64,000 nt of DNA from the NCBI GenBank assembly GCA_017449065.1, contig JAFSKF010000002.1, positions 62,001-126,000 on the forward strand. Direction: 5' to 3'. Under the pieces are notes generated by a model. It was not told where the DNA came from, searched no databases, and was given only the letters and a program-made list of their open reading frames with translations. A program made the position numbers and the translations under genes. This DNA is from Bacteroidales bacterium (GTDB lineage Bacteria; Bacteroidota; Bacteroidia; Bacteroidales; UBA3663). This document shows, one piece after another, positions 58,530 to 64,000 of the stretch (position 1 is its first letter; every line of letters begins with the position of its first letter).

Positions 58530-61196
58530 ATGAAGAAAACTTTATTACTTCTGGCAACTGCACTCTTAACTGGTTTCACCGTGGCAGATGCCCAATCCCG
58601 GAAAACCTGGGATTTCTCTAAGGGCTGGAGTGATGAGACCAAGCAGGATCTCAATGCTGATGCCAATTGGACTTCTAACCGAACTGATGCCGAGACAGGA
58701 GAAACCACAGGTTGGAAAGACGGCTCTAAGATGTATGGCTATCTGACAGCCAACGGAAATGTCATCAAAGAACTGGATGGTATCTATTTCGAAAATTCAG
58801 GGTTAAGCGGATCCGGTAACTACCTGATAGATCCAACCAGCATCCGTATTTCCCGTAAGAACATGGCCTTCAGCCTGCCGAAATTAGTAAAGGGACAGCA
58901 AGTGACGGTTGTTGCTAAATCTGCCAATGCTACGGCTACTGACCGTGGTTTTACAGGTAACGGCAACATGACCTATATTTCCGGTCCAGAAGGCGGTATC
59001 TGTCTGGGCGGTGAAGGTTATCAGACGCTTGTTTGGGAGGTAACTGCTGAATCTTCCGATTCTGTCGATATCAAGATTTCTACGGCTGTAGGCGGTCTAG
59101 ACATTCAGTTGATTCAAATAGATAACGGAGATGAGCCTCTGATTGTGGAAGATCCGAATGTGGCATACGTATATACCGGCGATGTGGATGCTGATAATTT
59201 CCGTCAGTATGCCGGTCTTGATGACTATGCTACCGTTAGCAATATCAGCATCGGCGAACTGTTGGATGGTACGGTCAGCACCGATAGCATCGAGTCATTC
59301 GATGTGGTAGTGCTCACCGAAGGAGCTCAGGCTGTTGAGAATGCTGCCGATTATCTGCAGGCTCGTCTCAACCGCGTTCCGGTTCTCAATCTCTATCCTT
59401 CTTCCGCTTTGGGCTATGAGGCTGTTAAAGCCGAAACCGCATCTTTTGCTGTGGCTGAGGATTATCTGGATGCTGAACTCTTCAAAGAACTTGAGTTCGC
59501 TGGCGAAAATGATAACGAGCTGGTTGTCTTCGGCGGAGAAACCGGTGTGCTGGGTTATACCGTAGCCGAGACCTCCGATTTTGCTTCGGATGACGTATAT
59601 GCTTTGGCCGGTGAGGCTAATGCCATTCACTTGCATGGCAAGAAGAACACCTACATTCTTTTGCCTATTCAGACCGATCTGGTGATTGCTAATGAGGATT
59701 TGAACCTGACGGAAGTGGGCACTGCCTTGATTAGTAATGTTGTTAAATATCTGGCTGCCACCAAAGCTGACGTCCTGACTGCAGGTGTTCCAACAGTTAA
59801 GTATGTGTATGAAAACGGCAAGACAACCATTACTCTCGGCTCTGGCATTTCCGGTGCGAAGATCTATTATACTCTCGATGGTTCTGAACCAACCAAAGCC
59901 AGCACCCGCTACACCGAGCCACTTGTATTCACCGAGCCTGCCACTTTGAAGGCATTTGTTGTGGCTCCGGCTTATAACAACTCGGCTGTTTTGGAAGAGC
60001 AGGTAATCATCAAGACACAGTTGGCCGCTCCGGCTTTCGCCGTTGAATATAATGAGGGCTCATCTGTTCTCACGATGACTACTTCAAATCAGGAGGCAGC
60101 CATCTATTACAGCTTTACCGGTTTGAGCGATGCCGCTCACTGCGCCGTTTACAGCGAGGCTATCACCCTCACCGAGCCTACCAATGTGTATGCATTCTCC
60201 GTGCTTGATGGTTATCTGAACAGCCAGATGGTGGAAGGTTATGTGACTGTTGCCGGCATTCCTGCCGTGAAAGACACCGTGGCTCACTTTACAGCCAACC
60301 AGACCGATTGGTACGACAATGCCGTGCTGCATGTAGGTGAAGAGTCTGCTTTGGTTCCGGAAGCAGTTGCTGACGGACTCTTTGGCGCTACCGGTCAGGC
60401 CAGTGCTATTTACTACTTCGGTAAGAGCACTTGGAGCTACTATGACTATTCAAAGGATGAAACACAAGTCGTTTTGGATGAGGGTGGCAATCCATTGAAG
60501 AGTGTTGTTGATACCGAGGCCGATTCAGTTATTGTTATTCATTATGCTGATGAAGCAGCTCTGAAGACCATCACCTCGAATACGGATCCGCAATGGGTTA
60601 TGAAGTCGCGCGGTCAGGTAATTACCGGTGAAACCACCTTGAGCCCTGAAAACGGTATTTCGAATGGCGTAGCCGGTCGTTATGCAAACGACATCCTGCA
60701 GAGTGTGGGCGGTCTGCCAACCAAGGGCTTCATCGACTTCGGTGGCAAGGGTTCCGGCGAACCTTACTCTCAGAGCATCGAATCGACCTCTGCTTTTGCA
60801 GCCGGAGAGTACGATATCGTGGTTTATCTGGGCAATGGTTCGACAGGCGATCCTATCTTGGCATTGCAGACTTCTGCAGATGGTGAGACATGGACCACAA
60901 TCGTCAATACGCTCAATTATACAAACAGCCAGCGTTTCTACTGCAAGACCCGTAAGCACGTCAGCTTCACCGAGCCACAGTATGTGCGCGTAACACAGGC
61001 TGCCGGTTCTTCGAAGGGTTACATCTACGATATCTATGTCATTACGACTGAAGGTACCACTGGTATTCAGGCTGTTGAGAACAACGACGTGAAGGTGGCC
61101 GATGATCGCATCTTTGATCTGCAGGGCCGTCGCGTAAGCGTTATGGTTCCGGGTAACATCTACCTGAAGAACGGTAAGAAGGTGATTGTTCGATAA
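58530..61196 (+). CDS. Secreted multidomain protein with chitobiase-like repeats, paralog 1
   Basis: An 888-residue protein with signal peptide (1-22, ending ADAQ). Residues about 24-200 form a jelly-roll-like domain starting KTWDFSKGW. Residues about 208-415 look Rossmann-like (VAYVYTGDVDADNFRQY, FDVVVLTEGAQAV), reminiscent of GATase/ThuA-like folds. Then come two chitobiase-type C-terminal repeats: GAKIYYTLDGSEPTKASTRY (about 445) and EAAIYYSFTGLSD. A second beta domain (about 590-835) precedes the tail IFDLQGRRVSVM...YLKNGKKVIVR. No catalytic motif is certain. It sits 30 bases after SusD in the locus. A surface pectin-binding or processing role is inferred. Confidence 0.75.
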   Translation: MKKTLLLLATALLTGFTVADAQSRKTWDFSKGWSDETKQDLNADANWTSNRTDAETGETTGWKDGSKMYGYLTANGNVIKELDGIYFENSGLSGSGNYLIDPTSIRISRKNMAFSLPKLVKGQQVTVVAKSANATATDRGFTGNGNMTYISGPEGGICLGGEGYQTLVWEVTAESSDSVDIKISTAVGGLDIQLIQIDNGDEPLIVEDPNVAYVYTGDVDADNFRQYAGLDDYATVSNISIGELLDGTVSTDSIESFDVVVLTEGAQAVENAADYLQARLNRVPVLNLYPSSALGYEAVKAETASFAVAEDYLDAELFKELEFAGENDNELVVFGGETGVLGYTVAETSDFASDDVYALAGEANAIHLHGKKNTYILLPIQTDLVIANEDLNLTEVGTALISNVVKYLAATKADVLTAGVPTVKYVYENGKTTITLGSGISGAKIYYTLDGSEPTKASTRYTEPLVFTEPATLKAFVVAPAYNNSAVLEEQVIIKTQLAAPAFAVEYNEGSSVLTMTTSNQEAAIYYSFTGLSDAAHCAVYSEAITLTEPTNVYAFSVLDGYLNSQMVEGYVTVAGIPAVKDTVAHFTANQTDWYDNAVLHVGEESALVPEAVADGLFGATGQASAIYYFGKSTWSYYDYSKDETQVVLDEGGNPLKSVVDTEADSVIVIHYADEAALKTITSNTDPQWVMKSRGQVITGETTLSPENGISNGVAGRYANDILQSVGGLPTKGFIDFGGKGSGEPYSQSIESTSAFAAGEYDIVVYLGNGSTGDPILALQTSADGETWTTIVNTLNYTNSQRFYCKTRKHVSFTEPQYVRVTQAAGSSKGYIYDIYVITTEGTTGIQAVENNDVKVADDRIFDLQGRRVSVMVPGNIYLKNGKKVIVR

Positions 61197-61234
61197 AATC
61201 AATCTTAACCTATATAATCTATAAATTTTACAGT

Positions 61235-64000
61235 ATGAAAAAGTTACTTTTATTTGCTTCTGCTGCATTGCTGCTTACCAGCAGTTTGTACGCTAAGAAG
61301 TGGGACTTCACCAAGTGGAGTTCGGAAACTACTGCCAACATCGTTGCCGATGAGAAATGGACCGGCGATGAGAAAGGTAATGGTACCGTTTTCGAAGGCG
61401 CTTATTGGTATGCTGCTACTTTGGCTGACGGTTGTTCGGCCGATAGCTCACTGTTGGCCAATGGTGTTGAGATTAAGGAATTGCTTGGCCTGAAGATCAA
61501 TGCTTTGGGCAACAAGCAGGTTGCTATCGCCACCGATTATCAGGTGACCAAGGATTCTAATACTTGGGGTCCTTATCATGGCCCACAGTATTTGTGGTTT
61601 GCCGGTGCTATGGAAATTCGTATTCCGGGTGTGAAGCCAGGTACTGCTATCAGTGCCGGTGTCGAGTCGCACAAGCCAGGCGATGCCCGTGGTATCGATA
61701 TGTATGTAAATGGTAACAAGGTGGCTTGGATCTCCGGTCAGGCTGGTTATCCTGATGCATACGATGAATATACCTGGGAGGTACCTTCAGATATCGACGC
61801 TGAGACCGTTGACGTTGTCTTCAAGCGCAGCAATGGTTGCCACGTCTATTTCTTCGATGTAGAGGGTTATGGCGATGACGAGTTTAATGCCGATGAGGTG
61901 AAGGTAGCTTACCTGTACGATAAGTCGTATAACACGACCACTACAGGCTATGGCTACGGAACCAATGGCGGTTTGGACGAGGATCCTATTTACAACAATC
62001 CTGTTCAGAGCTATACTGCAACTGCTATTGACCTCAGTGCAGAGCAGACGCTTTCAACGGCTGAATTGAACGATTCTTTGACCAAGTTCGATGTCGTTAT
62101 TCTCAGCGAGGCTGTTTCCAGCGGAAACAACTATGCTAAGGCTTTGAAGGACATTATCAACTATGTTCCTATGCTGAACCTCAAGGCTTACATGTATAAG
62201 AACTGGGGCTTTGGTGCAGGCGCAAATCCAAGTCCAAAGGCGACCACTATTAAGGTGGGTGAGGATTATCTCGACAGCGAACTCTTTACGGATGTTGAGA
62301 TCGATGAGGAAGGCAATCTGGTTCTCTTCGATTGCGAGGATGTTTCGACCGTAGCCGGTGGCAACCTGGTTCAGGGCTACACCGTTACCGCAGGTACTCT
62401 CTTTGCCGACGACGAAGTGATTGCTACTGTAAGCGGCAGCAACGCTATCCATACGCATGGTACCAAGAACCAGTACATGCTGATTCCTATTTCTTCTGAT
62501 AACCTGAATCTTTTGGCTGAGCCTACATTCCAGTTGGTATATAATGCTATCGCTGTTCTGGCAAAGACCAAGAGCAAAGTGCAGAATGCTGCTGCTCCTA
62601 TCGTCACACAGACCAAGGCTGACAAGCAGACCACTGTATCGATTGCCAGCACGACTGCCGGTGCTACTATCTACTACACCGTCGATGGCACAGAGCCTAC
62701 CGAGGCAAGTCCGGTTTATAGCGAGCCTTTCGTTGTTACTGTTGACGGTACCGTTGTCAAGGCATTTGCTGTGGCTCACGGTTACAATAACTCTGATGTG
62801 ACTACCGCTATTATCAGCGTTCAGAGCCAGGCTGCTGCTCCGGTTATCTCTATGTCTTATGGCGAAGGTTTCTCAACGCTCACTTTGTCTCAGGCCGACA
62901 ATGCTGTTATCTACTACAGCTTCTCCGGTATCGCTAATCCTGTTCAGGCTGCCACTTACAGCGAGCCAATCGTTGTAACCGAGCCTGGCACGATCTATGC
63001 ATTCTCTGCTCCTTCTGATGCTTTGGCTTCAGAGATGGCTTCTCTTGAATTTACCGTTGCCGGTATTCCTGCTGTTAAGGACACTGTGGCTCACTTCACC
63101 GCTAACCAGACCGATTGGTTCGACAATGCTGTGCTGCATGTTGGCGAGGAGTCTGCTCTGGTAAGCGAAGCTATTGCCAATGGCAACCAGTTCGGTGCTA
63201 CCGGCAATGCTAAGGCTATCTACTATTTCGGTAAGAGCGCTTGGAGCTACTATGATTATTCAAAGGATGAAACTCAAGTCGTTTTGGGTGAGGATGGTAA
63301 TCCTTTGAAGAGCGTTGTCGATGCAGAGCAAGATTCAGTAATTACTGTTCATTATGCTGATGAGAACGCTTTGAAGTATATCACTTCTAACACTGATAGC
63401 CAGTGGGTTATCAAGTCTTATGGTCAGGTAATCACCGGTGAGACTTCAGAAGGTCCAGTTCAGGGTATCGGTAACGGTACTGCCGGACGTTATGCAAACG
63501 ATGCTATCGATGAAATCGGCAGTATGCCAAGCAAGGGCTTCCTCGACTTCGGTGGTAAGGGTTCTGGTGAACCATACTCTGAGAGCGTTGAATCGACCGC
63601 TGCCTTTGCAGCCGGAGAGTACGACATCGTTGTATATTTGGGTAACGGTTCTACTGGCAATCCAATCATTGCTTTGGAGACTTCTGCTGATGGTCAGAAC
63701 TGGACGGCTGTAATGGATACTCTCACTTACACCAACAACCAGCGTTACTATAAGAAGACCCGTAAGCATGTAACCTTTACCGAGCCACAGTATGTACGCG
63801 TTGCACAGAAAGCAGGTTCTACGAAGGGCTATATCTACGACATCTATGTAATCACTACCGACGGTACCACCGGTATCCAGGCCGTTGAGAACAACGATGT
63901 GAAGGTGGCTGACGACCGCATCTTCGATCTCCAGGGACGTCGCGTGAGCGTTATGGTTCCAGGCAACATCTATCTGAAGAACGGTAAGAAGGTGATTGTT
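61235..64000 (+). CDS. Secreted multidomain protein, paralog 2, cut by window end
   Basis: An ATG at 61235 opens a frame that stays open to the last base (922 codons); no stop lies within the window. The sequence stops one residue short of the paralog's end, at KNGKKVIV. The layout repeats that of paralog 1: signal peptide (to about residue 21), domain starting KKWDFTKWSSET, a Rossmann-like segment (KVAYLYDKSYNTTTTGYGYG, KFDVVILSEAVSS), chitobiase-type repeats (GATIYYTVDGTEPTEASPVY; NAVIYYSFSGIAN) and the shared C-terminal domain. The last 45 or so residues are identical to paralog 1 although codons differ. The pair is a tandem duplication. Confidence 0.8.
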   Translation, partial: MKKLLLFASAALLLTSSLYAKKWDFTKWSSETTANIVADEKWTGDEKGNGTVFEGAYWYAATLADGCSADSSLLANGVEIKELLGLKINALGNKQVAIATDYQVTKDSNTWGPYHGPQYLWFAGAMEIRIPGVKPGTAISAGVESHKPGDARGIDMYVNGNKVAWISGQAGYPDAYDEYTWEVPSDIDAETVDVVFKRSNGCHVYFFDVEGYGDDEFNADEVKVAYLYDKSYNTTTTGYGYGTNGGLDEDPIYNNPVQSYTATAIDLSAEQTLSTAELNDSLTKFDVVILSEAVSSGNNYAKALKDIINYVPMLNLKAYMYKNWGFGAGANPSPKATTIKVGEDYLDSELFTDVEIDEEGNLVLFDCEDVSTVAGGNLVQGYTVTAGTLFADDEVIATVSGSNAIHTHGTKNQYMLIPISSDNLNLLAEPTFQLVYNAIAVLAKTKSKVQNAAAPIVTQTKADKQTTVSIASTTAGATIYYTVDGTEPTEASPVYSEPFVVTVDGTVVKAFAVAHGYNNSDVTTAIISVQSQAAAPVISMSYGEGFSTLTLSQADNAVIYYSFSGIANPVQAATYSEPIVVTEPGTIYAFSAPSDALASEMASLEFTVAGIPAVKDTVAHFTANQTDWFDNAVLHVGEESALVSEAIANGNQFGATGNAKAIYYFGKSAWSYYDYSKDETQVVLGEDGNPLKSVVDAEQDSVITVHYADENALKYITSNTDSQWVIKSYGQVITGETSEGPVQGIGNGTAGRYANDAIDEIGSMPSKGFLDFGGKGSGEPYSESVESTAAFAAGEYDIVVYLGNGSTGNPIIALETSADGQNWTAVMDTLTYTNNQRYYKKTRKHVTFTEPQYVRVAQKAGSTKGYIYDIYVITTDGTTGIQAVENNDVKVADDRIFDLQGRRVSVMVPGNIYLKNGKKVIV

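Overview
The window is a chromosomal segment from a member of the Bacteroidales, most likely Prevotellaceae or a close relative. Supporting evidence is internal: SusC/SusD pairs, a SprA-type type IX secretion translocon, FAS1-domain lipoproteins, -7 boxes of the form TAnnTTTG with TTTG about 20 bases upstream, and many secreted proteins ending in a short tail of the form DLQGRxV...NGKKVxxR/K. The species cannot be named from the sequence alone. Base composition varies: 2-6 kb is very GC-rich, the 12-14 kb interval is AT-rich and holds decayed mobile DNA, and the 38-64 kb locus is intermediate.

Layout. 0-6 kb: a DUF362 protein cut by the window edge, a decayed small-gene/GNAT pair, a secreted protein with a 55-aa companion, and a two-gene operon of a Cthe_2159-like beta-helix protein and a small secreted protein. 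6-12 kb, all minus strand: aquaporin, an AMP-forming acyl-CoA synthetase, an NhaD-type antiporter and LepA. 12-13.7 kb: a 151-base near-palindrome, a probable relic of a VirE/DUF3987-type mobile gene, and an AT-rich two-gene module of unknown function. 13.7-18.6 kb: a surface-glycan cluster with two LicD proteins, a galactofuranosyltransferase-like protein, an InaA-type kinase, a TagD-like cytidylyltransferase and a TagF-like transferase. The minus-strand genes from leuS (24.0 kb) down to the InaA kinase (15.6 kb) are packed so tightly that they look like one eight-gene transcription unit. 24-27 kb: a thioesterase, an acyltransferase and a FecCD permease in one operon. 27-37.6 kb: a DUF5686 outer-membrane protein and sprA.

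38.3-64 kb is a polysaccharide utilisation locus of the pectin type, all on the plus strand: a PL1-family lyase with FN3 and autotransporter-type beta-strand repeats, a FAS1 lipoprotein, SusC, SusD, two more lipoproteins with FAS1 or degenerate FAS1 folds, a second SusC and SusD, and two tandem paralogous secreted proteins. The second paralog runs off the end of the window, one residue short of its paralog's C-terminus. The lyase would cut substrate outside the cell, the SusC/D pairs would import the products, and the lipoproteins occupy the SusE/F-like positions. SprA is the outer-membrane channel through which tail-bearing proteins could be secreted.

The least explained elements are the AT-rich gene pair at 12.8-13.7 kb, the FAS1-rich makeup of the utilisation locus, the tandem paralogs with a Rossmann-like middle segment, and several repeats and hairpins around sprA and the locus promoter. 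No tRNA, rRNA, CRISPR array or intact transposase was seen.
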